Assembly (NCBI RefSeq): GCF_947507565.1
Contig: NC_089178.1
Span: forward strand, 372,001 to 436,000
Reading direction: 5' to 3'
Source: Oscarella lobularis
Lineage: Eukaryota; Porifera; Homoscleromorpha; Homosclerophorida; Oscarellidae
DNA: 64,000 nt
This document shows, piece by piece, positions 54,082 through 64,000 of this stretch. The notes beneath the pieces were generated by a model. The model was not told the origin of the DNA, did no database searches, and was given only the letters and a program-made list of their open reading frames with translations. How positions within the stretch are numbered: position 1 is the first letter of the stretch; each line of letters opens with the position of its first letter. A program made the translations under genes and the position numbers.

Positions 54082-55911
54082 TCACTCATCCTGACTGTTG
54101 AGACTGCCGAGAAAAAAGGTCGCCGCGTGAAAGCGGTAAAATATGACAAGCGGAAAGACGACGGTGAGGAGATGGTGCCACGTGGTCTCCCCGTACACCT
54201 CCGATTGAATTTTATATATTGGCGCATCCGAACGAGCATTGTAGACAAGGCCGCAAAAGAAGAAGGTGAAATTCAGCAACGTGATGACGTGGACGGCAAC
54301 TTCGAGCGTCAATGGCCATTTTGTCCCCGCCGACTTGTGCTTGGCTGCGAGTTCGAGCATGACAAACGTCTGTAACGTTCCCTCGACAGCTTGTATGAAT
54401 GCAGAGGCTACCGATGCCGCCATAACGTGAGAGGGAACAATGCTTTCGGCGACGGTAAGATTTTCCTCCGGAACTTTCAATGCGTTCGGTTGCGATCCGT
54501 TGTTAACTGGATTCTCAGCAATGTAGTGTGGATAGAGTAAGCCGCTGATGGCTATAAACATGGATATAGCCGGCACTGCCATGCCGCTGATTATTGTAAT
54601 CATTTCCTCGATTTCCAAGTGAACGTGAGTTGATTGGCTTCGTTTCTTTTTATGCTGTTCGATTACCAGTAGGAGAAGAATTAGGAACAGGATCAGCATG
54701 ACGTCTCCTGTACTTTGAGTCACTAAAAAAGAGAAGCTGTGATGGTCATCCTTCCAGGAGAGACCAACAAAAACAAAAAGTAGAATAAAGACGGCTGCAG
54801 TGAGAAAAAGCCCCGCGAAAAAACCGCGAAGGCAAAATTGACCATCTCTCGCAGCTGCTAAGCTCTTAGATCTGGGTCTACCATCAACCGTAATTTCTCC
54901 CAGGTTGGTCGTTGATCGCTGTCTTGCGCTGCTCTCTTCAATGCGATCACCGTCACTTGATGCTGGTTCAGAGGTCATTTGATCAAGGGGCTTTGTGATT
55001 GTGCAAGGATCTGCTGCGTACTCGCCCCACAAATCAAAGCAGATAGCAACCGTAATTAGAGCATATTCCACTGTCATCGGATAGAGCCACGTCTTCATCA
55101 ACGTAATGGTGTGAACAGAGTCCTTGCATTGGCCACTTGGCAACGTCTTGTAGAAACGATTCAAGCACTGTCTTTCCCATTCCAACGGATCATCATCTTT
55201 CGTTGCTTCACTGGAGAACGTATTGAACCAAATCAATAAGTACACAAGTATGGTGAAAGCTAAAAGAACGGGATACAAAAGCCCATTCATTGGAATGAAA
55301 GAGCGATCCTTGAAAATTGTGAAAATCATTGAAAGACACGAAAGAATGACAAAGACTGTTGAAATGTCATAGAACACCTCAACGGCAATGTACGTATCAG
55401 CAGTATGTATGATAGTAACGTTGACTCCACTACTGCTGTCCAGACACTGAAACAGTCCAACCGCATCAGAAGCAAAGTTGACGACGGACCCAATGCCAAA
55501 AGCGACCCAAAGAAATAGCACAACTTTCCTGGACATAGACAATTTCTGCTTTGATGGTTGCTCAGAGATAAAAGGAACAGGAAAAAGTTGTTGTCGATCA
55601 TCGGAAGAAGTATCTCTTGCAGGTGGGTCCGCTGGATGGTCTGACGCCCTTTCGCGGAAAGTAAACCACACGTGCCCGAGAACTAAAACCACTTCGAGCG
55701 ACCCGATCAGTCCTTGAGTTACAGCTGGAGTGACGGTTATGCATGAATTCGACGTCGCATATTGAACGATGAAAATAGGAAAGATGAAAATTCCTGTCGA
55801 GAGAAACAGATAGAGAACGCGAACGTGTGACGTCCGAGCATCGGGTTCAGCGGACCCGCGGTGCAACAGTGTCGATCGTTCCGACGTTCCTAACGAATGC
55901 AAAAGGCACAT
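54082..55911 (-). CDS. Otopetrin-like proton channel
   Basis: 609 residues in a single exon. Otopetrins are proton-selective channels with about twelve membrane helices in two pseudo-repeats. Hydrophobic segments include VLYLFLSTGIFIFPIFIVQY, VVLFLWVAFGIGSVVNFASD, FYDISTVFVILSCLSMIF, LLYPVLLAFTILVYLLIWF, LYPMTVEYALITVAICFDLW, FFAGLFLTAAVFILLFVFVG, GDVMLILFLILLLLVIEQ and VHVITLLNFTFFFCGLVY. Family signatures are the YPMTVEY block, QAVEGTLQTFVMLELAAKHK, and the closing VVFPLVIFYRFHAATFFLG, which corresponds to the otopetrin PLAIFYRFHS end. The start may be the ATG at 55911; the first 30 residues look unstructured. Cysteine-containing loops are present (DPLEWERQCLNRFYKTLPSG). Confidence 0.82.
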   Translation of the reverse strand: MCLLHSLGTSERSTLLHRGSAEPDARTSHVRVLYLFLSTGIFIFPIFIVQYATSNSCITVTPAVTQGLIGSLEVVLVLGHVWFTFRERASDHPADPPARDTSSDDRQQLFPVPFISEQPSKQKLSMSRKVVLFLWVAFGIGSVVNFASDAVGLFQCLDSSSGVNVTIIHTADTYIAVEVFYDISTVFVILSCLSMIFTIFKDRSFIPMNGLLYPVLLAFTILVYLLIWFNTFSSEATKDDDPLEWERQCLNRFYKTLPSGQCKDSVHTITLMKTWLYPMTVEYALITVAICFDLWGEYAADPCTITKPLDQMTSEPASSDGDRIEESSARQRSTTNLGEITVDGRPRSKSLAAARDGQFCLRGFFAGLFLTAAVFILLFVFVGLSWKDDHHSFSFLVTQSTGDVMLILFLILLLLVIEQHKKKRSQSTHVHLEIEEMITIISGMAVPAISMFIAISGLLYPHYIAENPVNNGSQPNALKVPEENLTVAESIVPSHVMAASVASAFIQAVEGTLQTFVMLELAAKHKSAGTKWPLTLEVAVHVITLLNFTFFFCGLVYNARSDAPIYKIQSEVYGETTWHHLLTVVFPLVIFYRFHAATFFLGSLNSQDE

Positions 55912-56736
55912 CAGCTCGGGAAACGCGCGTCATCGATTTCAAAATACCGGATTGGGACCGTTCTCCTTCTGCCATTTTCCGCTGTTTGCACGGGGAACCG
56001 GTGAGGAGGCTACCCAGGAATGTGAAAGCCCTGAGCACGTCAGGGAACGTGCCACCAAAGATTGTGATAATTTATCTCCTCGCTCACCACCAGAGGCACG
56101 TGGCAAAGCAGCAATGCCCGGATTTCTCTTCACAAAAGTATTCCCTCTTTATTTCCCTGCGTCCAAGGGGCATCGACCCATGTTTGCTGGAGGTGTGGCT
56201 TTGTGTGTATTTACCTCCCCACGCGCGAGTTCGTCCCACCTGGTCCCACCTTTGCCTCTTACAGTTGTAGTTATCGTCAGTCAGTCGATTCCTTTAATTA
56301 ATTAAGCAGCGAGCAGAAAAAAAGTGCGAGAGACCGTATAGATCTAGAACTACACTAAATACCGTCGTCTGAGAAAAAATGAAGAACGAGTTGGGATCAA
56401 GGTGTAATTTGTTCCAATTTTACACTTCGAGGCAAACGTGGAGTATTAAGGCTCTGATGAGAAACTGCGAGAAAGGCTAAAGAGTGCGTTATATAACAGT
56501 GACGTCCGGAGAGTCCCCATATTAGGGGATTTCAGAGGACTTCAGGGACTACAGTAGGATTACTTCAGGGACTACAGTAGGATTAGTTAAATATAGATGA
56601 CACAGCTTCTCGCAGAACAATTGTTGTTGTCCACATGACGTATAGCGAACTAAAAGGTCCCACTATCTCGCTGTAGCAGCTCAGCTGTACCTTTTGTCAA
56701 TATACTGTGAAGTGTAACGCTATCTTCCTCTTCTAG
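55912..56736. other. Intergenic region, otopetrin / kinase gene
   Basis: The two genes are divergent here. A 23-base unit (ACTTCAGGGACTACAGTAGG then ATT) is repeated head to tail at 56539-56561 and 56562-56584. The first exon or exons of the kinase gene may lie here; an ATG at 56636 (ATGACGTATAGC) is a candidate start but cannot be proved. No ROC-type GTPase P-loop was seen. Confidence 0.5.
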
Positions 56737-59700
56737 AACGCGAAAGTCAAAAAGCTTGTAGAGAAAGCTCAGAGAAGCCCACCAGAGCAAAAAAGGTATG
56801 ACTGTTTGATCCTGTGTTACTATCCTTTAATTAATTAACGGGGGTTTTGAAGGATGACTGGAAGTCATCTGGTACAGAGAGTTGCGGTGGTTTCCTTATT
56901 GTTTGCTGTACAGCCCATGTTCTACGTCAAGACGCGGCGGCTAAATGGCCAAATCCTCATTGTTCCAGAGTTGCATCAGGTCAAGGGGAAAAGGAGAAGA
57001 GCATTGCTTGGATGTGGTCATGTCCAGTTACACCGAGGTTACTGGATTCACTTCATGAAAGCATTTCCTTGGTTGTTCCATTTGCGGTCAAGGACATAAG
57101 CGCCACTGGGAACAATTTTGCAATTCCGTCACTTCTGTTTGCAAAATTCTCCCCAATTCTTACTCGTCCTCGACGCAAGAAGACTGTGCTGTTGTACGGG
57201 GGAACCGATGCTCAGCGAAAAATTTGTGAGAAAATGATAGTCAAAGAGAAGCAATTTATTTCCACCACTGTTATGTCATGTTCCCGTGACCCGTTAGAGG
57301 AAATTATGACGTGGCTAGGTCTACCGGAATCACCTCTACCGGTACTTAATGACGATCACCTTAAACATTTTGATTTGGCTTTTTCTGAAATTGGGAAAAT
57401 ATGGGATTTTTTCTTGAGTGCTCAACCTTTGACGCTTGATTCGTTTGGGTTAGTCAGCCAAGACATTCTTGACATTGCTTTTGACAGTCTTTGCTCTGAG
57501 AACAAAGCTGGGATACTGAAACAACTCTGTGACGTTCAGCTGGTATTTCCACATGATGACAACCAATACGTCATACCAAGCTTGTTATTTGAACGTCAGC
57601 CCCCTGCAATTTCGGACTCTTACCGTCTTATCAGTCCATTATGCTTAAAAGTTGGTACTTCACATCTGTCGGCCTTATCAGAGTTGCTCTACATGACATC
57701 TTTAAAACTGTGCCACAAGTATCCAAAGAGCGCCAAATTCTTTCATAATGCTGTTAGGATGGAAATTGATACGTTTCATCTTCTTCAAATAAGCCAGGAT
57801 GAGGAGAGAGGTCAGCTAAAAGCGACTATCCTGGTCAAGACGAGCGATCCGTCTCTTCGAAGTACAAAATCAGCTCAAATCTGCGAAGACGTCAAGCACG
57901 CTCTCATGCTACCCGAGTTCACGTTGGGCGTTCAGGAAGACGGCGCAAACGAAACGCGCTTCATCTCTCTGCCGATTCCCCACACCTTGATCATGTCCGA
58001 CCAGACAGCCTACCTTTGGTCCGGCATGTACGGCCCACCGGGAAATGAAATCGAGAATCACTACGCCGATTTGGATCGTAACATCGCCCTTCGATCCGTC
58101 TTGAGTCACCTGAGGCAGCGCGGCTCGCTCAGCGCGGCCGACTACGATCACATCACGTCTCATCAAAGCGCCGATTATCACACCGGTCGTCTACTCAATC
58201 TCTTCCAGCAACGAGGCGAAGCCGGCGTCGTGGAGCTCGCCGACGCACTGCGCTCGTCCGGCCAGAGCGATCTCGCCGAATTGATACACAAGTCCGAAGC
58301 GACCTCTTTAGCGATCGTTCCGGCGGGTACGCAGGAGAGTCAGGCAGTAGTGGAGGAAACACCCCGACCCACGTTTCCTCGCGACGCGGAGCAGAGCATC
58401 GGAATGGGCAGCAACAGACCGTTCCTGTCGCGTACACAACAGACGCCCCTACCCGCGCTACCGTCATCGTCGTTGCAAACGAGCCCCGCAGCGGCGCCGC
58501 TTTTTCCGGGTCGTTCTCCGGCCGGTCCTTTGGCGTTGGGCGCCTCGTCGACTCGCGGAAAAGGCGAGCCGACGGTGCAACCCATTTTCGAGGCCAAGTA
58601 CTACCACGTTGAACGCGGAACGGATTATTTCAACGAGAGGCCTTATCGAGAGGGCGGCAAGCGTTTAGGTTCGGGGTCGTTTGGGACCGTCTACTACGCC
58701 CTGTTGCATTCTGAGACCGGTGAGAAGTACGAGGTGGCTGTTAAACGGCTCAAAAAGGTGATTTGGGCGACTTTTCTTTGGGGAGTGGGCGTGGTTACCT
58801 TCGGTTTCTTTTTTCAAGGCTTCGTCTTTAAATCTGGCCCAAGTCGAGCTGACCAAGAAGCAGTTTGGTAATGAGATCAATGTACTCTCAAAGTACGCCG
58901 CACACAGCTCCTAGACACAGTCGAGCCTCGAGTCATAATATTATTTTTTTCCTTGAAGATACATACACGAGTGCATTGTCTCTCTTGTTGGCTTCTCCAG
59001 CGACGGGCCAGAGCTTTGCCTCATCTATGAATATATGGCGAACGGCTCGCTTTCCCATCGGCTCGATTGTCGAGTAAGTAGTTGTTGATATCAAAACTGA
59101 CTCAACCGTCACCTTGTTTCATCTAAGGACAAGTCACGCCCTCTTCCGTGGCAAACTCGTCTTTCAATTGCTTATGATATTGCCTGTGGTCTCGACTACC
59201 TTCACAATGAGTTCAGTCAATCGGTTATTCATCGAGACATTAAATCATCGAATGTCCTTCTGACACTCACCTTCCGAGCGAAAATCAGCGATTTCGGCTT
59301 GGCTGTTGTTGCAGGCGATCAGGAGACACTGTCGCCGGCCGGAGGAACGAGTGTGGGCACAAAGCCTTACATGCCTCAAGAAGTGTTTCAAGGCGTGGTC
59401 ACGACGGCGTTCGACGTCTATGCCTTCGGTATCGTCCTCTATGAACTTGCCACCGGATTGCCTTCTTATTCTTCAAAGAAGAAGCAAGATTTGGTACAAG
59501 CCGTAACTTCGTGGTGTTAGTGTATTAATTAATTATTACCTCTGGGTTTTTTCGTTTGTGCAGAAGTCATACGTCGACGAAATTGATGACCAAGGCATTG
59601 ATCTCCAGAAGATGCTTGATCCCAAAGCAAAGTAGAGGGCTCTACTTAAGATTAAGAAGTCTTTTTTTAAGTATTGAATCTTTATCTAGGTGGCCAAAAG

Positions 59701-59926
59701 CCGTTAGGAAAGGTGACGGCGAATTGGCATCTGCTGGCCTTGGCCTTCTTGCAATTGCAAAGAGAGCCACAAAAAAAGAATACAAAAATCGAGAAAGAAT
59801 ACATAAGGTTTGAGATCTTATACGTAGTAAGGGCCGTGTTACTACAATTTTAATTCTGCGCTCTTTTAGATTCTTCCTGATTTAAAGGGCCTGGTATTGG
59901 CTAATTCACAGCCGCAGGCGGATTGA
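56737..59926 (+). CDS. COR-like, CARD and IRAK/Pelle-type kinase protein
   Basis: The main exon runs 56853 to about 58757, with a probable upstream exon 56737-56795. N-terminal region: COR-like winged-helix sequence ([52 protein letters not shown]). Next, about residues 410-490, a CARD/death-fold domain ([40 protein letters not shown]). A proline-serine linker follows. The kinase is IRAK/Pelle type: [28 protein letters not shown], then exons 58824, 58961, 59128, 59562, 59691 and 59870 with [51 protein letters not shown] and [15 protein letters not shown]. Lysine, HRD and DFG residues are present, so it should be active. Stop TGA 59924. Known IRAKs have a death domain in front of the kinase; a COR-CARD front half is unusual. 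A role in innate immune or stress signalling is inferred. Confidence 0.83.
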
Positions 59927-60340
59927 ATAGATGCCTTTTTTTCTTCGTTATGATTTTACTTGTGTTCTCTGTTACTTGCCCATCAGAAGTTGGCACTACG
60001 TACATTAACTTACGGCCTCGACTCGCTAGCTGTTTGCGGACGGCACAACAATTATGTGACCCGAGCTTCTTGACGGATCAAACTGCTCATTGGCGTCACC
60101 GCCGTCTTGAGCCTCTTGACTAAAAGGAGCGAGTAAAATCATGGGGAACTACTGTATGCTCGTCTCTACCTGAACGTTTCTGTTGAAAAAGGAACGGCTT
60201 TTTCGTCAAGCTTCTCAATTCGAGGCTATAAAACATACTGTAGGCGTTTTTTATTGAAAACACTCTTTTGATTCTTTTATACCAGAAGTTTTCTCTTCAA
60301 CGTCTTTTGAGTTTGAACGGCGTGAGGAGAGTCGTGCTAA
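59927..60340. other. Convergent spacer after the kinase gene
   Basis: About 400 bases without a convincing coding frame. The stop of the minus-strand coiled-coil gene lies at about 60341, or at 60297 if another frame is used. Confidence 0.5.
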
Positions 60341-62941
60341 TCAAGACCGCCACTGCAGAAAATCCGCAAAAAGAATAAACGATTCAACTCACTGCGTAAG
60401 TAACAGTTGCGTGGTGAAGCCGCGCCGATTGCCTTTGAAGATTTGACCTCAAGTAGCTTTCGTCTTTAACAGCGTGAAGCCTGAAAGTATAGATAGAAGA
60501 GTATTCATCTACGTGCCCACGGGCTACTCACGTTCTCTGAAGCACGGCATATTTCACCTGCCACATTTTGTTCGCTCTCTCTAGCTCAGCCTCGAGTCTG
60601 AACCAAAAAATATGATGAGTGATAGTAAAGGGGCGATAGCGTCCTCACTTGGCAATTTTCTCCCTCTGCTCCTGGTCGCTTTTCTGCAGTCGTTTCAGCT
60701 CGGCTGCTGCTCCTCCCGCTTCCATTAGTTCCTTTTCCTAAAAATGCAATTCATTGTTTTTTGAAAAGTGCGCGGAAGCACTTCATCTCTACCCTTTTCA
60801 GTTTTGCCTCCGTGGCTCGTCGTCTCGCCAGCTCGCCTTCGAAACGACTCTCGTCTTCTCTTCGTCTTCTATCCGCGTCCTGCAGAGCCTCTTCGAAACC
60901 CTAAGAAAGCGTTTGTCACAAGACCGAAAACCAGACAATAGCTAGACTCACCTTGCGTCTCGCCTCTTCAATCTTCTTTTCCATTTCATCTCGCAGCACG
61001 GCCAGTTGCTTATCTGCCTTTGAAAACGAAACGAGATTCAATAGAGTGATGTGTGAAAGACGAATTAGGTACCAGTTGAGCCGCTGTTCCCGCAGCTTTC
61101 GAAGCCTTCTCCTTTTCCCTTTCAGACTGCAACTTCATCTACGGTAATCTATAGTCTTTTGGTCTTTGGGAATACTTCATTATTTACTTTTTCAATGAGA
61201 GACGTTTTTTCGTCCAGCTCTTCTTTCAATTCAGTCAATTCATAGCCTATTGGAGGCAGGATTCCGCCGTGTATACATGACTTCCAATAGAAACTGACTG
61301 CATCTGTGGATCGTTGTTTCTTTTGCTGCCACTTCGGACTTCGTTTCTTCCAACTCTTTCTCCAGTTCTTCGATTTGAATGCGCAACTCTTCCGCCTCTT
61401 CGTACGATATCCCTTCCGGCTCGGTCGAATCAAGGTAGAGTGGCTTGCGTGTGCAAAAGATACAGTGAAATAAAATCAATCACAATACGAGAAAGTGAAG
61501 ACAATACTTCCTGGTAGTCTTCCACCGCTTCCCTTTCCGACTGACTCTGATGCAGCTGCATTTGAAGCATATGAATGACCGACTCGTTCTGTTGTATAGT
61601 CTGCTTCAGATCCTCATTTCTGAGCAAGTCAAATATAGATAAAAGAAACCCACAGCCCATTCACACAGAGAACTTAGCTACACACTTCTTATGAAGAACT
61701 TTTAGCTTGGTGTCATGACGGCCAAACTTTCCTGACATCAAGCCATCATAATAAGCCTATGTTTCATTTACAGTGATAAGACGCCCCACCACTATGCCCA
61801 TCTGTACCTTGTATTCAGCCGCAATGCGACTACAGCAATTGGCCAACTGGGTTCTATAGCTATTCCTCACCATTTGAACTCTCTGCAAACCCAGAGAACA
61901 GAATTGTCATCACTCACACGCACATTGAGAATAAACCTCTGCGTGCTGCTTCTCGACGTCGGCAAGTCTATCATTGAGACGGCAGTATCTAGTGTAAATA
62001 AAGTCGTATTATAATTTGGAAGTGCTGTCACTGTGAGGGGCCATTTATACAATTCTGATGCTCGCGCGTCCATTCGTGCTTCGTAATCCGCCTGCAAAGC
62101 GTGCTTTGCGAAATCGAGATCGCGTTTCGTATTGGAAAAATTCTGCGAATGTGAGATGACATTTTTTTCGGCAGAAAACTTCGTTTCGACCTTTAGTAAA
62201 GACTGAAATGCTACGGTGACGTCTTTGATGTCCATAATGTCCGATTGCTCCGTCTGAGAAGCCGCATCTTTGCTGAAGAAACCGATTCGTTCGTTGCTCG
62301 CCAGCGACGGCCTATAAGAGAAAGCTTTTATTTGCACATGATACCATTTGTCGCCAACCTATATAGGTCCACTATCCTAGAACCCAATTGTCCGCCTAGA
62401 AATGCGGATTCCCGAGTAGTTGCATCGGCCATGTTGACTTGTTATCCGGGAAGTCGCGTTGCTACGGAAAATTTCTTTTGCTGCACTACAAGCCAAGGAG
62501 AGCATTTAGGTTCTAATTTTTGTACAGTTAGGTGTCCCATCGAGATTAATGCACGCCTATCCACCGTTCCTTATATAGTGGTGATACCTGTGACCACGTG
62601 CTGTGAGTTGACCATGGTGTTTTGGAACGCGACGTTCCTAAAAGACCAGGAACAGCTTTCTATTTCGTATACGACGCGGAGGTCAAAACAACGTCGCTCT
62701 TTAGCGGTTTTTAGGGGCACTGCAGCTACTAATGCCGCATCTGTTTGTTATCACAACCGCGGCAGTTCTCGTGATTCCATTAGTAACTCTCTAGTTCCCG
62801 TAGTCGACTGCCACCTGGCAGTGTAGCATACAACGCGCTATAGACAACGTCCGGATCAGTCTCCGAAGCCATCATCTGAATCAAACAGTTGATGTCGGGC
62901 AGCACGTTGTGTCTCGGGCTACTGACAGGTAAGGGGGGCAT
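60341..62941 (-). CDS. Coiled-coil protein resembling DUF4709/C10orf67 family
   Basis: Likely start 62941 (MPPLPVSSPRHNVLPDINCL, QMMASETDPDVVYSAL), then a long intron to the exon RPSLASNERIGFFSKDAASQ, TEQSDIMDIKDVTVAFQSLL at about 62310. The GFF..DA.TQT block followed by AKHALQADYEARMDARASEL, RLNDRLADVEKQHAEVYSQ and RVQMVRNSYRTQLANCCSRI resembles the DUF4709 domain of vertebrate C10orf67. The family call is from memory and uncertain. Downstream exons are almost pure coiled coil: LKQTIQQNESVIHMLQMQL (61600), EEAEELRIQIEELEKELEET (61400), KKIEEARRK (60960), FEEALQDADRRRREDESRFE (60880), AAELKRLQKSDQEQREKIA (60690), LEAELERANKMWQVKYAVLQ (60570). The end at TYAWRS, stop at 60341, is tentative. 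It is perhaps ciliary or sperm related. Confidence 0.65.
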
Positions 62942-63102
62942 CTTTGACAAGAACCCTCGACGTGTACTAAATCCGGATCGTATCTCGAACACTACACTTC
63001 TACCTAGCTATACCTATATATAGTCGCGTCTTTGAGAGGGCCTACAAACCTACAGCCACACACTAGGTTCTACGGTAAACACAAGGCCATCCTTAGAATA
63101 AC

Positions 63103-64000
63103 ATGCTTAATAAATGTATCACGGGGGTCCGGATGTCTGTGGCAAAGCCAAGTATCGGGTGTTCGTCTACAGGATGGATCGTCCTTACCTGTGCAAGCAG
63201 CGATGACGCAAATTCAATATGGCAAGCACCTCAAGAGAACGTCCTTCGAACAGCAATCGTTAATCACTTCAACGGAAACGTCTACGTTGGAGCGAAGAAC
63301 GCCGTGTTTCAGCTCGATCAGAATTTGAATTTGCTCAATACGTTGACGACTGGACCTCTTCGAGATGCGGCCGACTGTTTTCCTCCTAGTTGGAATTTGA
63401 AATGCTTCGGTTCTAAAATGACGACGCCAATGCTCGCCGACAACTACGTTCAGATAATTTCCTCGACGTCTTTTAGTCGATTGTTACTTTGTGGAAACCT
63501 GAGAGCGGGCTCGTGCGATCTGCACGCGCTGCACAACGTCTCCCTCGTCGTTCTCAATTCGTCGCAGCTCCTAGATCAAGCGCGAAATCAAAGCCAACCT
63601 GTCATAGACATGCTCGTTGCGTCGAGGGACGCGGAAGCGAATACTGCGACGGTGAACGCACCGGACTACAGGGGGAGACCGTCGCTCTACGTGGCATCGT
63701 ATTCGCAAAGGCGCACCGGCAATTATCAACCGCCTACGCTGTCAGTTCGACAATTAACGCGAGGAAGCGAACTGGCTGTGACTAGCAAACTAGAGCTACA
63801 AATGTGGGATAAACGTACGGCCGACGCTCGTGCGAGATACGGTTTCACAAGTGGGGAGTTCGTCTACTTTGCTTCGTATCAACAGGGCAACACGGTTCTA
63901 TCTAGAATTTGTACTAATGATCGGGGAATGGATACGGGTACGTTAAAAGGCTACATGGAGGGCTCGATTCAGTGCCGCGGATCGAAAGAATACAAATTTA
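63103..64000 (+). CDS. Plexin-like sema-domain receptor, 5' part
   Basis: The frame from ATG 63103 (or 63133) is open to the window edge. After a weakly hydrophobic leader (STGWIVLTCASSDDA) comes the first part of a sema beta-propeller: NHFNGNVYVGAKNAVFQLDQ, LLNTLTTGPLRDAADCFPPS, LLLCGNLRAGSCDLHALHNV, SLYVASYSQRRTG, GEFVYFASYQQGN and SRICTNDRGMDTG. The pattern VYVGA.NAVFQLD, then CGN...GSC.L, and YF.SYQ...SRICxxD is the hallmark of plexin and semaphorin propellers; plexin is favoured by the cysteine placement. The 3' part lies outside the window. No intron is seen in the first 900 bases. Confidence 0.8.
   Translation, partial: MLNKCITGVRMSVAKPSIGCSSTGWIVLTCASSDDANSIWQAPQENVLRTAIVNHFNGNVYVGAKNAVFQLDQNLNLLNTLTTGPLRDAADCFPPSWNLKCFGSKMTTPMLADNYVQIISSTSFSRLLLCGNLRAGSCDLHALHNVSLVVLNSSQLLDQARNQSQPVIDMLVASRDAEANTATVNAPDYRGRPSLYVASYSQRRTGNYQPPTLSVRQLTRGSELAVTSKLELQMWDKRTADARARYGFTSGEFVYFASYQQGNTVLSRICTNDRGMDTGTLKGYMEGSIQCRGSKEYKF

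Noticed and set aside
57900-59926. RIPK2 orthologue (kinase plus CARD)
   Set aside because: The CARD-like domain precedes the kinase here, and the kinase motifs ([19 protein letters not shown]) are IRAK/Pelle-like.
62245-62826. 193-codon plus-strand frame
   Set aside because: It overlaps the first exon and long intron of the coiled-coil gene in antisense and has no domain-like pattern.
1-64000. CRISPR arrays, insertion sequences, operons or ribosome binding sites
   Set aside because: None seen. Gene structure is eukaryotic, and repeats are short and few.

Overview
The window reads as nuclear DNA of an early-branching animal, most likely a sponge and possibly a homoscleromorph. That placement is an inference from gene content and gene structure, not from a search. 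Animal-type genes are present: a plexin-like sema receptor, a four-domain voltage-gated calcium channel, a TRPV-like channel, an otopetrin, a GAS1/GFRalpha-like domain, bHLH and vanin genes. About two dozen genes lie in 64 kb, on both strands, often head-to-head with very short spacers. Most introns I could place are 40-95 bases with plain GT-AG ends, plus a few GC-AG and one probable U12-type AT-AC. Exon joins were made by hand from splice signals, reading frame and remembered family consensus.

Left part (1-13 kb): an unidentified 3' end; a broken 5' fragment of the meiotic MutS homologue MSH5 (-); complete NPRL2, a GATOR1 subunit (-); single-exon TAF5L of the SAGA/PCAF complex (+); an RBM5/RBM10-type splicing factor (-) that seems to lack its C-terminal G-patch; and an ABCG2-like half transporter (+).

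Middle (13-39 kb): a 2444-residue FAS-like polyketide synthase in three exons (-); a small secreted ten-cysteine GAS1/GFRalpha-like protein (+); a small coiled-coil protein (+); an SH3-PX-BAR sorting nexin of the SNX9 group (-); a calcium channel alpha-1 subunit over 7.6 kb (-) with an EEEE filter, EF-hand and IQ regions and the AT-AC intron; a very large secreted protein of unknown family (-); and a Schlafen-like (SLFNL1-type) gene (+).

Right part (39-64 kb): a HES/HEY/DEC-like bHLH factor with glutamine-rich tail (+); two tandem, nearly identical vanin/biotinidase genes (+); a TRPV-like channel (-) head-to-head with SNAPC5 (+); a DUF4139 (MuiA-like) protein with a ubiquitin domain embedded in it (-), head-to-head with NIT1 (+); an intronless otopetrin (-); a COR-like/CARD/IRAK-kinase protein (+); a coiled-coil protein resembling the DUF4709/C10orf67 family (-); and the start of a plexin-like sema receptor (+) cut by the window edge.

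The genes do not form one pathway. The best candidates for undescribed biology are the COR-CARD-IRAK architecture, the ubiquitin domain inside a DUF4139 protein, and the large secreted protein. The AT-AC intron is a likely example of a known conserved class.
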